Counted from the first letter of the stretch, positions 1 through 15,100 are shown. The stretch: 64,000 bases of DNA from Pelecanus crispus (GCF_030463565.1 NC_134653.1:30193150-30257149); one strand, 5' to 3'. Translations and numbers: made by a program. The notes: a model not told the origin generated them from the letters alone.

Positions 1-3000
1 CTGCGTTTAATCATTCACTCAGCTCTGTTGATGCCTGAAGGTCTAATTTCTTTTATCTTTACTTCCCTGAACATTTGGAAGAAAAAAAAAAAAAAGTCCT
101 ACAAATGTGGTCAAAATGCGTAAAAGACAATACCATGCCTTATGTTTTCTGCGTTCAACAAGATTTTCTACACATACAGCTAAAGACCCTCATGTAAAAT
201 AACACCATCAAGAATCTTTGTCCAAGAAAAAACTTCAGAGAATTTGGTACCTAAACCAGGAACAATCAGTTTGGAGTATCTAGTATTTTGCTTTGAAAGG
301 CAGAATTCCAGCTCTCCTTCCACACCAGAAGATCCAGTCCCTTCCACGCAGAACCCCACTTGTTATGGGGATCCCAACCTCCCCGACACATACGCGAGTT
401 TTTCACCATGGTAATCTTTCTCTCTTAACAGCACAGTCCTATATGAGTCGCAAACATAAAGCTTTCATAAATTGTCAATAAATCAGTTGGCTAAAGAAAA
501 ACAGATCTTTTACTATTCCACTCCCACCTGACATTGGCGAGCGGCGCTGACCGACGGCACAGCTCAGCTGCCAGCGGTTTCAAATCGCCATGTACCTGAC
601 GAGACGATAAGGACCACGCTAACGAGCATGTTCTGGGGCCATCCCAACTCCATTACGCTTCACGATATGCTTATTTCCATAAGTCAATACACAGCCTTTG
701 TTTCATACAAAATCTATGGGTTTGAGGCACAATTTCCCAATTACAGATCTGTCCCTCCCTTCCTCACAGACACCAGCATCCGGAATCTATGGTATGCTGC
801 ATCAGAAACTGCAAAACTCTGCCAACAAGGATTTAGCGTAAAAAGCAACTGTGAAAAATATCTAAAAGAGAAGAATGGAACTGATAACGTACTAAGAAAG
901 TATGAACAAGTTACGTGAGAACTAAGAGCGGTTTTTATCACAATCTGAGGTTTTTTTCCAAATCAAGAAGAAAAATAAGAGCATTGCATGGTATCACAGG
1001 AAATGCTTAACAACATCTAGTGCACAGTCAGCCCCAGTAAGATGAGATATTTTCTGTGCCACACCTTAGTAAATACCACAACCACTCCTTACGGAGGATG
1101 CTGAGATGCTAAACATCACTTACCAGTAAGAATGACAAATTTGAAAAATAAATGGGGAAAAAAATCATTAAAAGATATCACCTGACTCACACGGGGTATC
1201 TTCCAAAATGCATTTTTCCTTTTATGCCACACCAGATGATAAGACAGAGTTCGCACACATGTGAAAGCACATGCTATGCAGAGTTAAGCCACTCCCACTT
1301 CTAGAAGCAAATACATCCAATTTTATTACAAGTGGGTTCAGAATAAACAAATACTTCCAAAACAACTCTGCTATTTTTGCCAATTTGTACTTTTCTACAA
1401 GGAAACAGGTCTAGAACTCTGTGGTTGTCTGTTAGCAACACAAGCGAGACAAACGGTGCACACCAGGTCAACAGAACAAGCTGTTGGCGTAACTTCTCCC
1501 ATTTACGGAGATGCAATTCCCATCGTCTTTAGGGGCTGTGAGAGTTGTACCACCGTAATTAGGCAGAAAATATTCTAAGGTGTTTACTGAATCAGAAAAA
1601 AGCTTAAATTAAGCCCTGACCTATCTCTTACAAAACATCACAATAACCAGGGAAAGGCTGACTTCACATGCTTAAAGTTGTCTAACAGTTAAGAGATTCT
1701 ATCTTTACTTTAGCAAGATTTTCCACATGACACGACTGATGTCTCAAGTAGAATTAATATAAATCTGGCATTTGATCAGCTCATTTTGTCAGTTCCATCC
1801 TCAGTATGCTCAGACTGTTTTCAATGTGGACAGTTGGAACTCTCTAGAAAAGAAAATTAAAAATCCTTTTGCAAGCTGAGCCATGTGATGTGCGCATGAA
1901 CATCCTGAGCTGAGCTACAGTGAAAGTCTGGGATATCTATGCTATGAGAACGCACTTGCTTCATGTTTTTGTGTACAACAGAGAAGGATCCACAAGTCCC
2001 ATAACTGAAGAATGATCCAGAATACGTACCGAGGTACCCAGACATTTTAACCCAGTACATGCACTAGAATGCATCGGATTTGAATAATTTCTTTTTAATT
2101 TTTAAAAAGTGCAGTTGACCTGAAATGGAAAAGAACTGTCTTTATGTTCACTGTAAACTTGTCAAAAGGAATCTGCTCTTTAAAAACTGTGCTAAAACAG
2201 TCATTTATACAACAGAGCACTAGATGAAGCTACCATAAATTCCTCTTCACCAATTATTACTCTATTGTGTCAGTTATAGTACTGCATATACGTAGAAGAA
2301 GCAAAACGGTGGTAGCTACTATTAGTGAGTACAACAAACTAAATGAATTATTTGAGTTCAATGTTTCCATGAAGTAGCAATAACATTTAAACCACAGGAC
2401 AGTTAGAATTCAGTACTTCGAAGTGCATAAGAGTCACACTGTTGATCATCAGCAGTATGGAGAAAGGTTACTGTAAAGTCAGCAGTAATGGTCGGAAAGA
2501 ACATGGCAACACGACAGATTAAAGGTTATCCAACATGGCAAGTCTGCAGCTCCTTCCACAGCCGAGGGGTTTGTCGGTATCGCACACGCAAGTGTAATCC
2601 TAGCCAGCAGTAACCATTGCAGTAACCATTGCAGTCTCCAGGCTTGGTACGCACCAAACAAGGGTATTGAAGAGAAAACAGCATCCTCCTCCTCCTCCCA
2701 TCAGTAGTTCTAGAGTAATGGACCACGTTTTAGACACCGCCAGGGTGTGGGAATGCACGGGAGCAATATGCAGCCTCTACGCTTGGTAACTTCCACTGCT
2801 GCTAGGAGCATGAATTCACTTGCCATTGTTCCAGTCTTCACAACCTCCAGAGACAGAGTTCTGACGTTATCCCACGCTGTAAACATCTAATTCTTCCTCT
2901 TCTAAGCACATCCTGTGTCCAGGATTGCACAAAGTAATTCATAAGGATTCTGTGAAACTCAACATGTTCACGAAGTAGCTTTCCCTAAGTGAACTTTGTT

Positions 3001-3011
3001 CTCTGTTTCTC
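1..3011 (-). other. GRK3: Probable GRK3 3' untranslated region and downstream flank
   Basis: This stretch lies directly 3' of the GRK3 stop codon. Mammalian GRK3 messages have long 3' UTRs, so much of it is probably transcribed, but its end cannot be fixed from sequence alone. It is AT-rich, has only short open frames on either strand, and shows no recognisable protein. A 12-base unit is repeated in tandem at 2608-2631. One exact AATAAA is present on the minus strand at 1322-1327. Confidence 0.55.
1322..1327 (-). promoter_or_regulatory. Candidate polyadenylation signal AATAAA
   Basis: The plus strand reads TTTATT here, giving the canonical AATAAA on the GRK3 strand about 1.7 kb after the stop codon. 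A hexamer like this occurs often by chance in AT-rich DNA, and other signals may lie beyond the left edge, so use of this site is only a possibility. Confidence 0.25.
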
Positions 3012-3173
3012 CTACAGACCATTGCTATTCCTGTGGCTGAGTGGTGGTTTTGAAAGCTCTACAACTGCTGAGCGAGATTTATTGAGAAACTTTGGAGCCC
3101 GACGCAGCAACCTCTGTGCCTCAGTAAAAGCTTCTGTCAGCTCTTTTTTCCACTGAACAAATTCTGGGTCACT
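3012..3173 (-). CDS. GRK3: GRK3 exon 21: end of PH domain, C-terminal tail and stop
   Basis: Codes residues 636-688 and the stop, from [12 protein letters not shown] to RNSNGL. The first part finishes the PH-domain C-terminal helix, which extends into the G beta-gamma binding region. The acceptor is CAG and the exon begins in phase 0. [11 protein letters not shown] is a GRK3 signature, since GRK2 has a different sequence there. The tail carries [15 protein letters not shown], ending in the NGL common to GRK2 and GRK3. Confidence 0.97.
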   Translation of the reverse strand, partial: SDPEFVQWKKELTEAFTEAQRLLRRAPKFLNKSRSAVVELSKPPLSHRNSNGL

Positions 3174-6100
3174 CTGAAAGAGATACAAAAGTTGTTTGGC
3201 ACTTCACAGTAAACTGCCAATAGCATCTTCTCTCTTAGCACTTTTAAGCAACTTATTTTAGTTTTCCAAAGGAATCAGTAACTTTGGATATCGAAAATGG
3301 GCAGCCCTTTGCTTCTCCATCACCCCGCCGAAGCCAGGCAAGGCAGCAGCGACTGCAGCCGGTCAAGGTGTAATGAGGACTTGTGTACTTCCTCCCTCGC
3401 AAACACATTAGCTACCATGAACTAACTGCGGCGAGGCACGTGCCAACAAGGCCTTCGAAGCCCACGTAGGTTGAGAAGTTTTGAAGTTTTTAGCTATTTA
3501 TTAAACTGAACTCATTTTTGGCCCAAATACCACTGAAATCCATGCCAGAAACTGGCATAGCTGCAGCTTTCCTGCTTTCAGAATTCAAGTGTGATAAAAA
3601 CTTCCCAGTTTTGCTTAGGTTCAGCTTTGCGTCGTAAAGTTAGTAAAAGTAACACTTAGTGAATACATAACGGGAGGACCTGGAAAACTTTTCAATAGTT
3701 TTATCATATGTAAAACAATCTGATTAACAGTTATTGAAAAACAAGCATCTCACCTCACACTGCAGGACAAACTGTTTTCCTCCTTTAATTCTCAGTAAGA
3801 TGCATTTCTTATCTTTAATTTGTGTTTCTTCAACAGATACTATTTGTTCCATTGTCAGTAGGTTTTGCTGTAGCATTTGCAAAAATAAAGCAGAGAGATG
3901 ATTCGAAAAAAACTGTTGCCCATCAAATAAAGCCACTCTCTAATTTTTCTGGACTACCCACATGAATCAAGTTATGAACATTCACAGTCATTACACAAAC
4001 ATTTCTTGACTTCTGAAGACTGGGTCATGAACTAAAGATAGATTATAAGGTAAGAGGGAGATTTAGCAAGGCTCTTGGTTGCTTCAACAGAGACAACGAA
4101 ACATAAGCTAAGAAAGCCAGTAATGACAGCATGAAATAAGAATCTACAAATAGGTGTGCCTACAAACAAAATATTCATTATTTTCCCACAAGAGTTGCGT
4201 ATAATTTTATATATTTTCCAAGTATTACTGCTGTTATTTTAAAAAAAAAAAAAAAAAGGCAATCTCACTATTTCAAAGAGCTGAAAGGGAATATTTAAGC
4301 ACTATATACTTACAAAGAAGCAAACATACACAACAGTTTGCAGAAAAGCTTTCCCTATAGACTGTAAGAGGAGAACAATGTTTTGAAATTCCAAAACCTT
4401 ACTTAAGTATACAAATGATCTGCCTAGCACATGATCACAGCTGGACTAAACTAAAGTCACTATAGCATTTTATTTCAAAGAAAATGCTATAGCATCTATG
4501 ACCTTACCAGTTTATGTTTTTTTGTATAAATAGTCCAGAGGTCCTAAATGAAAAACAACACCATGAACTACCAAATTCCTTTAAAAACATAACAAAACAA
4601 AGTAAACAGGTTTCTCAAGTCAACTTTACGTTTCCTTAGTGCAGTGCAGCTACCCATTAACTAAAGCGATACTCAAGATAAGTTACTCAAATCCACCGGT
4701 CATTTACTCGGACAAAACTCTGCTTCCACGGGAGGTATGCCTGAGTGTGAGTTCTCAGATTTCCCTCAACATCCACCTGCCTTTCATGCCCTTGGAAGCT
4801 GCTGCTCCCTAGGGTAACCTCACTTACCCGTGACTCTCCTTCTCCTCGCCATTCAAGTCGGTTTGGGAAGAGGTAAAAGTAACGACGCTGCCACTGAGTC
4901 AAGAACGGATTCCCCAATTTCAGCATGTATCCGTGCATAATACAATCCTTCCCAAGTGCGTAATCTATAACAAGAGGAAGCATTAGTACGCAAAACAAGG
5001 TACTGCCTAAAAGCATTCTGCAATTGTGCTACGTTGGGGAAGGACACAGTCCTGGAACACAACGCGACTCAACGTGCTCTCCCCAGGCTCGCAACAGTGC
5101 TTCTATGCGCACAGGCACACGCAGAGCCAGTTCTGCCTTAATGACATGAGCTGATGCGGCTGCAGCGGAGTAACCAAGAACAGAATTTGGTTCTTAAAAA
5201 AGTATCTTATCAACTATTAAAAGAATTGTATATTGCTATCCGAAGTTCACAGAGTTTGTGATGCAACATCCTCGTGCAAACAAGGGAGGTTTGCTGTAAA
5301 GGACCTCCTGTTTTCTTTCCCGGCTTCTTTGTCATGAAATCAAATCCCACATACTCTTTTCTGAGCATACACCATAAACAAAAATGAGGAAAGGCTGTAC
5401 ATGATAATCTTTAAAAGAGAGTACAAAAGATTTTCCAAAACATTATGTCATACAGCATTTCAAAACATTAAGAAACGTCTTAAGAAACACGATACTGACT
5501 AAATGAATTCTAACAATTACTGGTGAATGACAGTAATATGAGAGTCTGTTGTGTGGAACTTCAAACACATGAATTACTATCTAGCAGCAAAAGATGCAGA
5601 GAAGTGTATTTGACAGATTACCTTCCTCGTGGCCAAGCTGCTTATTTTTAGCCCTTTTTCTGGCCTCAATTTTATCTGTGTCTGCATTTACTGCATCATA
5701 AACAGTTTCTGCTACTTCTTGCTGCCAACGCTCCGATATTACCAGAGGGAAGTTCTTATATAACTCCTGGTCACTATCAAGCAACTTGCAAGAGAAAAAC
5801 AACAGAAAAACCCAACATTTTAATAACTTTTACTATTCTTATTCCCAATAATTAATAGTTACCCATATAACAGTATTATTTTAAAAGATATATTGAACTC
5901 TAACCTCACCAAAACAACCAGGTGCGAACAAGAGCAAACACACATACTAATTTAAGCAAAGATATTCATTTATATAGAGAGAACAGGCCACCTGTTCAAA
6001 ACGTGTTTGGTTCGATAGCTCTAGAAGCCTCACGCTGTTGCATAATCTGTGTTAACAAAATGTTTAATTGTGTTAAGAACTTTCTCAGCACAAAAATTCC

Positions 6101-9100
6101 ATGAATAAATGAAAAGATACCGTTTACACAACGATGCCTTCCACGCTTCCGCAGCTTAATTTTACATTCTTAATAAGTAACCTTCAAAATTCAGCAGCGC
6201 ATGCTGCAGACCTCAATTTTCCTCTTATATAGATTCTTTTCTCCCCTAACCCTTAACTGCAAGTACTTGAATTGAATTATACTGAAGGAAACTAAAATTA
6301 CTGGATCTTCAGGAAGGACTGTTCGTTGCTTGACACAGCCATAGTCTGGGTCTAGCCACAAGGCACTTGGATGCGGTACAAAAAGCGATGAATGTTTTCC
6401 CTACAACTTTATTAAAGGTTTTCATTTGGGGCTGAGTTTAAACTCTCTGCAGCCACTCCTCAGTTGTTTCAGTCAGTCAGCAGAGAAACTAGACCCTTCT
6501 TTCAGAGAGCAAGGCAAAGAGGCATCCTTTGCTGCGTTACGCACGCAGTAAGCCCACTAGACTGCAGTGTCCGACAGCGGGCAGGGCCGGGTCCAGTCCT
6601 CGCTGCAGCGGAGTGCCAGGGGAAGGCAGATCCCGACGGAAGGGCACGCACGCACACCGCTGCTCAGAGCAAACCCAGCGACTCCAGCCACTGCTGCAGC
6701 ACACAGCGGTTGCAGGAGCAGGATAGGAAAGCCTTGCTCAATTCTCCTTCTGCAGCCAGGCCAGACACTCCCAGAGCAGATATTCTCCTCCTTTTCAGAG
6801 ATCCACAGCCGTATCACAGCAGGAAAATACATGCCGGATCTGAAGGCAGAAGGCTTCTCAGCAATTCTGCGCAAGTGGCTGACAGGGATTCCTTCTGGCA
6901 TCCGAGTAAGAGAGGAAAGCCACAGCCATCCACTGTTGGCTTTCCAGTTTGTAACCTCAAAGAACACGTGTTCTTCTTGTTCTTCTCGGTGTCACAGGAC
7001 ACTCTGCAGTATAAATATAATCCGCAGGGGCAACGGAGGGGAGCAAGGCACTCAAAACTGGCGTCCTCAGGGGCAGAGATGGCTCCTGACACCTTAATGG
7101 AAGCTCCGACTGCAGCTGACTCAGACGCACGAATTATTCAGTCCCTTCTAAAAGACTGTGACATCCCGGTGAAAGCGCAAAGAAGCTGTACATGATATCC
7201 CTCACTGACTCATGACTAAGAATAAATTTATCTTATAGGCAGCCTGAACAAAGATTACATGGAAGCTATACAATTTACAAGCCTTGCTGAGAATACCTGA
7301 TCCCTGAGAATACCTGATCCCCTCAATAAATAAAAAGACCACCTGGTTTCCCCTTGCAAAACGTTCCTCCAAATTATGGCACTCCAGAACTGCAGGAAAT
7401 TGGAATCCTGTTAGACTAACACTGACACTGAAGATGTGGCGTTTTCTGGGATAAAGAACATCTTGGGTTCTCTGCATTTCTCTTTAAACACGTAAAATCT
7501 TTTCTGTGCCAACTTCTGTAATTACAGCAGGTGACACTGACAGACAAGTTCCTTTTTAGGCACAGTGAGTACTTAACATGTTTTTTTGCTTATAAAGTTT
7601 AGAGCAATTAGTTTCTCTCCTGACTCACTTCTGTAACAAGAAGAATAAAGTTTCATCTACTGAAGAAACGTATAATAAAAATAATGAACGGGACAGACCC
7701 AAGGCAAGCACTGATTCACCTATTGTCTCAAAGTACCAGGGAGGCTTCAGAAGAGGGGATGAATACACAGGGTACATCACACCACCTCCATGCAAGTCAG
7801 AAATGGGCCAGCAGCCTTAACGTCTCATTTTTGCCTTTACATTGTTTGCATTAGATTTTGATTAATACCAGAACCTGAAAGTTTCTTTTCTCACTTTTCC
7901 AAGTTGCTACCATTAATATACAGCTTGTCATTTGTAAGAGTTTTCCAATGCGCTCTCTGACCATGAAGTAATACTATTAAAATAAGGTTTAGCTCAATTC
8001 ATCCAGCTACCAGAAACAAATTACAATTTATAAAACTACAAACCCTTAAGTATTCTTGAAAATCTGAGGATTTCCCAAAAGTTGTCTGACCATCTGAAAT
8101 ATTTGCTTTATCATATAAAACTTTTGATAGGAAGGTAGATTTCAGTCAAGCTAAAAAATAAAACATAAGGACTTGGCAAGCAAAAACCAACCAGCCAACC
8201 AGCCCAAGCTCTTTCATAACAGCATAGATTAAGTTTCCAAACTTGAAAGCAATTCCTTGCACATTCAGTAGCCCCTGAAGCAAAGGAATGGCATGCACAC
8301 ATGAAAAGTTCAGCACAGCAGTCACAGTGCCATTCTCTACCTATCATTTAAAGTTGTATTACCTTAATGCCTTTAGTGTCCTCTTCATCAAATGACCCAA
8401 TATCAAAAGCATCTGCTGCATTTACTTCTCCCCGGGGAGGAATCAATGGTGGAGGATACTAGAAATTAAAAGTAGCATAATTAAAGACAAATTAACGGAC
8501 ATTATTTAAATCCATTCTGTAGATATAGATGGCCTTTTTATTTTTTTTTTTCACAGATTACACAAGACTGTGCAAAAGTATGTTCCTTGAAATTAAACTT
8601 CAGTGCAAAAAAGTTCTCCACTCCTTTAATAAATGGTCCTCCAAAAATTCAGAGAAAAAAGCCTGAAAAAGTAGTAATTCAGTACTACCGATCAGGAAGA
8701 CTTGTAGTAATGAATATATAGCAGTTTTCATCAACAATCCTCCACATATTCATGCAAATGAGTACATGTGCTGGGGACTGGAACCCTGAAGTTTTCTGCC
8801 CATTACCTGCTTAGGCTTATTTTCTTTTTACTGCTTTACCAAGTAAGCTAAGGTTACTATCTGAATCCTTTACCTTTTGTAAATAGACTTGCTGCCAATC
8901 AATGCCTTTGAAGAAAGGATGTTCTTTTACTTCTTGTGCACTGCAAAAGAAAAGTAACTGAACTCAATAAAATGAAGGGGCTTTTCAAATATATTTGAGG
9001 AATACAAAGCCTTCAAAGATCACATTTCTATCACTTGAAAACGTCGGTAAAATGCTCTTTTTTCCAAGGGGAAAAAAAAAAAGGATTCCTAAGTGAACAA

Positions 9101-12100
9101 CAGAAGACTTTCACATGGAAACACTGGAAATAGTGCTGTAGGTCTGGCAAGCAAACACTCTTGTTTTGCTATGGTATTCCGTCATTTCAAACAAACAATG
9201 CTCATCTGTTGTCAGATCCCATACGCTACTTCTAAGTAACAAGCTTACTCCACTCCGTTTGATATTAAACATATTTTATGGCAAAATAAGCAACTACTCT
9301 TGATAGGCCCAAGGCTGAAAAGCAATCTCAGGTCATTACCACAGAGGTCTCCATGATAAAAAACCCTCTGAATATCTCACTGGCATTAGATCCAGCCCCA
9401 GTCTCAAGTGTGACTATCAATTAACAGGTATCACACATTGCCAAGGGTTTCTCAACAGTTATTTACTCCTCTCATAGTTTTCCCTCCTAGTCTCACACGA
9501 GGCACATGCTGGCTTTCTAAATAGGTGATAACAACAATTTCAGTTAACAGCTATAAGCAAGGTAAGCTTGGCAGGAGCAAGTAGTGTTTTGCAGTCAATA
9601 ACAAAAAAAAAAAAAAAAAAAGCCCTCTTCCTTAGAATCATGAAATGAAACAGGTACATCTGGAAACAGAGGCAACCCAAAATGAAGCAAGTATTCACAG
9701 CTTTCTGTGCTAGGTGGTTTGGGGGTTGGGGTTTTTCATGTCTAATATGCTCATATTATTACAGCTACAATATAAACAATAAATTTTAGCTATCAGTATT
9801 GTCTGAATCAAGTAATAGGACTTCATGCCAAAACAGATCAGGCAAAAACATAAAAACAACCCAAGGATGAAAAGTACAAATACCATCCACTGTAAGCATG
9901 ACTGCAGAGAACTCAGGGGAAGTCTTTTAATGACAGAAATGGTCCAAAAATTTGTCCAAACCCAAGGAAACTGAAATGTAATTCTATGCAACAGCACTTT
10001 TTGAAGTTCTCTTTCCAAAATTAAAATCATCACAACAGGAAGCAGATTTTTACTTGAAATGAATTCATTCATTTACAGAGAAGTGGAAATTTTTAAAGGC
10101 AGTGGTCCAAGAAGAAGACAACACCTACCTTCTTCCTTGGCATCCAAGTCTCTTGCTAACATCTCGCTGCAGGAGCCCTTCCAAAAGGGACTTCAGTTCA
10201 GGAGAAAATGAATCTGGTAGCTCCACATTCTGTGAAAAAAAGCAAGTACAAAAAGAGACATTTCATTATAGAAGTAGTGTGATCTGCTTTCCCCACATAG
10301 GAGAGTAGCTTTTCTTTGATAGTGTTTGTAAACAACTCTTCCATATGTAAATACAGCTTTCTCAGAAAGCAGGCTATATAGTTCCAGTTTTCAGAGGAAA
10401 TGGGAGTTTACTAAACAAGAGGAATGTAACTGCAACCGTCACCAGGCTCCTTACCACGGTGAGCGTCATCCGGTCGATCTCATGCTTATCTTTGGTTTTG
10501 TGCTGTCTGAAAGGACTGTGACTGTAGAAATAAGAAAATGCACTAATAAATGTAAAGCCATAACATATCAGGTTATTTCAGCTGTGGCAACCCCAGGAAA
10601 GAGTGGAGCATCCTTTTAGTACCATTCTTCCACCTCATCAATCCTGTCCTGCAGAACAATAAAACAAGCAGTAAAACATTTAGCATTTACAACAAAAAAA
10701 CCCGAGACTTTACACACTAGCATATTGTGGCTACTAGGTACCTCAAAAATATCAATGTTTGATCTCTTACAACTTTGTTTTCTTACTACAGAGAGCTGCA
10801 CCACTTTGCAAGAACGTTCATCCTGTTTTCAGTACAATTGCATGTGGTAGATATCAAAATCAAATTCAGAGAAAAGCAACCATTCAATTTCTTTAAAGAC
10901 TACACACAGACATCTCTGAGATTTATCGAACTCAGGGAAATCTAATCTAGTTAGTCCATATAAAGCATGCAGAGGGTTAGTTTATTCTTAAATGCACTGA
11001 CCCATCCTTAAAGACAGTGTTTCAAATGCCTTACCAATTACATCTATGTCTCCTAAAAAACAGAACAGTTTCATCTAGCAAGACAACCCTGAACAGCTAT
11101 CACAACACAGATATTTAAAACATTGATCTATATACGGAAACTGAGTACGACCTACAGAACTTACCACTCATCTATATGGAAAGAATGAAGCAAGATCTTA
11201 AACTAAATAGATGAAACAGAAGATAATCACAGATGCCACAACATTAGTGACTGGGAAGATATTTGATGATATCTGGTAAATTATCGTATTTATCCCTTTC
11301 CTGCTTTATAACTCAGTTTTTAGTTTGAATTTTTCCTTTATCATAGAATCATAGAATGGTTTGGGTTGGAAGGGATCTTAAAGATTATCTAGTTCCAACC
11401 CCAAGCTATAGAAGACCTTAGAATATTACAGATTTACCAGGCAATACTTAAACAACAGCATGAAAGAAAGCAGAAACATTTGAGCATGAGATTTTTTAAT
11501 TAGATTTAGAATATATTGCCTGTTTCTTAGTTTTCTTCAAAACCTTGAGGGAATGGTATTTTTCAAAATGAAAATGTTATTTACTTATCAATACATTAAT
11601 TCACTATTATAAAGCATTTTGTCTTGCCACATGGCAGTGTGTACTAGCTCATTTCAGCTGGGGACCTGCTACTCAAGAGTTATTTCCCTTTTACCCTCAA
11701 AAACGTTTCTGATGAATGGATCTGATGGACAGACCAGGACTTCCACTTTTCTGGTTTTAAGCATGATAGGTTGGAAGGCAAGAGTAAATGGCTAACATAC
11801 AGCCTCATATACTTTGACAATGAGGCTCTGAGCAGATCAGGGAAGCAAATGATTCACTGTGGACTTATGGGCAGATTTTATGCCAGACTAAATTTACTAA
11901 ACACCAAGAAATGTCACCATGTGCCCAACCCTTGTTTTGGGATGTGAGTTGTTTAATTGGCTGCAGAACAGATGAGGAAAGATAGATCACAGTGAATAAT
12001 GCTTTGGCTTCTGGCCGACCACCGATAACCACCCTACACATCTCTGTCAGGAAGAATCACAGCCCACAAAGACCGAGATCTCCCCGTGAGTTTTGGTGGT

Positions 12101-15100
12101 AAATGAGACCATTTGCCCCTAGGTTGCTAGTTCCTTCATCACACAATTTCAATCCTGTGAAGGAAGAACCACACCAGAGTCAGTCAGACGCCCCAATCCT
12201 CTGTGCCCAAGTGACTCAAAAGGAAAAGGTCTCCAAAGAAAAGACAAGGAGTCTGCAGTGGTCCTGCGTGTGAAAGACACTCTCCTCTCTCCTACTGGCA
12301 AACCCCAACTGCTGTGTGTCTTTCTACCTACACAATTCTCCAATCAGTGATTAAAAAGACAGAGTACTGCTCACAGCTGTGTGATGCTGTCCATACTTAG
12401 AAATATTTTTTTTTTTTACAATTTAAACACCATTTCTTTCTTTATTTGCACACTTACATTTAGTCGATTTTGTGAACAATTAATGTTACACTCATACAGC
12501 TCCACACTTCAGAAGTCACACACTTACTTTCCTTTGTACAGTGTCTGGGATAGACGCAAGAGCTTATAATTAATTATGTGAGAGGACACAAGATTATCTA
12601 ATTAATGATCAATCTTTACAGAGAAGCATTCTGTAAGGCTTAAAAGATTTTTTCCTTTTTGCAATTAACATTGAGGCTGCTATTTTCAACAAACACTTGC
12701 CAATCAGTGCTTATTGACTGTTCAGATAAATCCCTTAGTCTTAATAAATTCTACATAGCCACGTAAGTTTACTGAGAAGGTAATAATTGACAAAGCTTTA
12801 ATTATCATATACTTTTGTACACCAATATGGTTACAGGCCAGATTGAGCAAATGGAAGTATCCACACATTACAACTTACCCAAACACTACAGAAGGAAAGA
12901 CTGAGTATCATGTAAAGAGGGAACAATGCAGCAAAGAGTTTCACCGTAACAGCATGTTTTAAGACTAAAATGAAGTCCATAATTTAACAGGGCTACTTGT
13001 GTATTTAAGCAATGTATAACATCATATCATTTAAAATACTAACAATTGCCAAGAGATGAGTAAATTGCCTATCAGTAAAAGTCAAAAGAATGGATAGAGC
13101 ATCTGCCTTCCTCACTGCCCTACACCTCTACCCACTAAGGGAAGCAGGGCTTGTGTTTTATTTGTTTTGGAAGCAAAAAAAGCCTGCTTTAGTCTCATGT
13201 GCAGACGCACTCTAAGTTGCAGAGATGGCAGTAAGGTACCATTTTAGATAATATGTAATACGTTACATATTAGTATTTCAAGGGACAGAGAACGATGAGG
13301 CCCAGGCTGAAAAAAAAAAGCAGCACATGGCACATAGAACTTCACTCACCCTCTCAGAAGTTTGAAAAGCATGCAGCCTAACGAGAACCAGTCTGCACTG
13401 CTATCATATGCTGTTCCCTTCTGGAGCACCTCTGGAGCCATGTATCCATGGGTACCTCTGAGAAGCAGAAAGGGACAAAATCTTGATTACAATCAAAACT
13501 ATCATTGTAAAAAAAAAAAAAAATTAAAAAAATCAGTGTTTTCTCAATAAAATAGCCTAATTTAAAAATAATTAAACTTTTTTTTTTTTTTTGCTTTTTC
13601 TTTGACCATACATACATCCACATGTTTTCTGTTTGCATATATCTACTGAGGAAATGCCTTAAAACAAACAACAGAACAACGGAAATGAGCAGGCAAGCTG
13701 AAGCAGCTACAGCAAGTTGTAGCAGAATCAGTAGAGGGGTCAGTAAGTGGCCTTCTGTGCAGGAGTGGAACACAGAAGAGAGGCGGAAAAGTTGCGTGCT
13801 CCGTCCACTCGGTTTACAGGAAAGACAGACATCAGGACACCGTCAGGGCACCTGATATTTCAGGCCAGATGGCCCCAGCCCTGGGCCCTGCAAGACTGAG
13901 ACCTGCTCTGACCCACAAGCCCAGGACCAGGGCGAGCGGAGCTGGCGTGTGCTCTCTCGATGCGTTTCACGTGTCTCCTTCCAGCTGACACCTGTGTGCT
14001 AATCAACAGGACACCTCCTCCAGAAGTCATCGCTGCTCACCACTAGAAAGCAGTCACCACGTACTGCTTTTACCCTTGACGTAATTGGAACGTACGAACT
14101 TTTTCAAGAAGCTACTGAATTGCAAATCTTTTAAGATATGACAGGATGCAGCTTTCCTTTTTGCATAAATTATGAGACTAAATCAGGGCAAATGAGGACC
14201 TAAGAATAAAATGTGCCAGATAAGATGTGGAATCCAATTCACATGCAACCCAAGAAATTCAGATCCCAATGATGACCTGATGCCAAGAGGCAGAAAGGAA
14301 CACAATTTGCCTCCAGTTCTACAAAGATCCAGAAAGAGAAAGACACAATAAATCCTGGTTTTTAGTCAGTTTTGGAATATTTAATTATCCATTTAGGACA
14401 ATTAAAACAATCTGGTACTTTAACTCAGTTAGGTTCTTATCTTCTCTGAACAGTGAATCATAGCGAAATAATGTGTCATCTTCCAGCCATGCCTACACAT
14501 CAGCTGCTACAACTGTGCAGGAAAACAGAAAGAGGAGACTGAAAAACCTTATTAGAGTATCCAGCTTAGCTGTGTTATAAAGCTAGCCAGTGGCATGCAA
14601 GTGTTATTTTTTTTCCTTTAGGTGAAGTTAAATTACAAAGACACATAAAGAACTTATTTAGCAATACTTATATGTGCAGCAAAGCTACCATACATAATAC
14701 TTACACACTAGCATGTGGCTTCTTTTTGGAGAAATCACAAGCCAGCCCAAGGTCTGATATCCTCACATGCCCATGTTCATCCAACAGGATATTTGCAGGC
14801 TAGGAATGCATAGACACAGAAAGGTTACGGCTTGGTATTTTTCAGTTGACAGAACTACAAATTCTCAGAACACTGTAACTCATTCTCAAACATCAATACT
14901 CTCCAGTAATAGGTTATTGATGTAAAAAAAAAAAAAGGCAATTTAACAGACACTTTCTAGATAAAATCTACATTCTAACGGAGCACTATCATCAAGTCCA
15001 GAAGAGACTATGAAATACTGATGAATAACAGAAGAGAAAAAACAGGAGAGGTCTGAAATGGAAACCATATGAAAGAATAAATCCACTTTGGCCTCAAGTC

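Noticed and set aside
6464..7195. 243-codon plus-strand frame as a nested gene
   Set aside because: No start context, domain or splice partner was recognised. It overlaps long frames in other phases and on the other strand within a GC-rich block, and a faint likeness of its C-terminal 30 residues to a histone-fold helix is too weak to use.
14268..14345. ATGATGA box suggesting a C/D snoRNA
   Set aside because: No D box at suitable spacing and no terminal stem were found.
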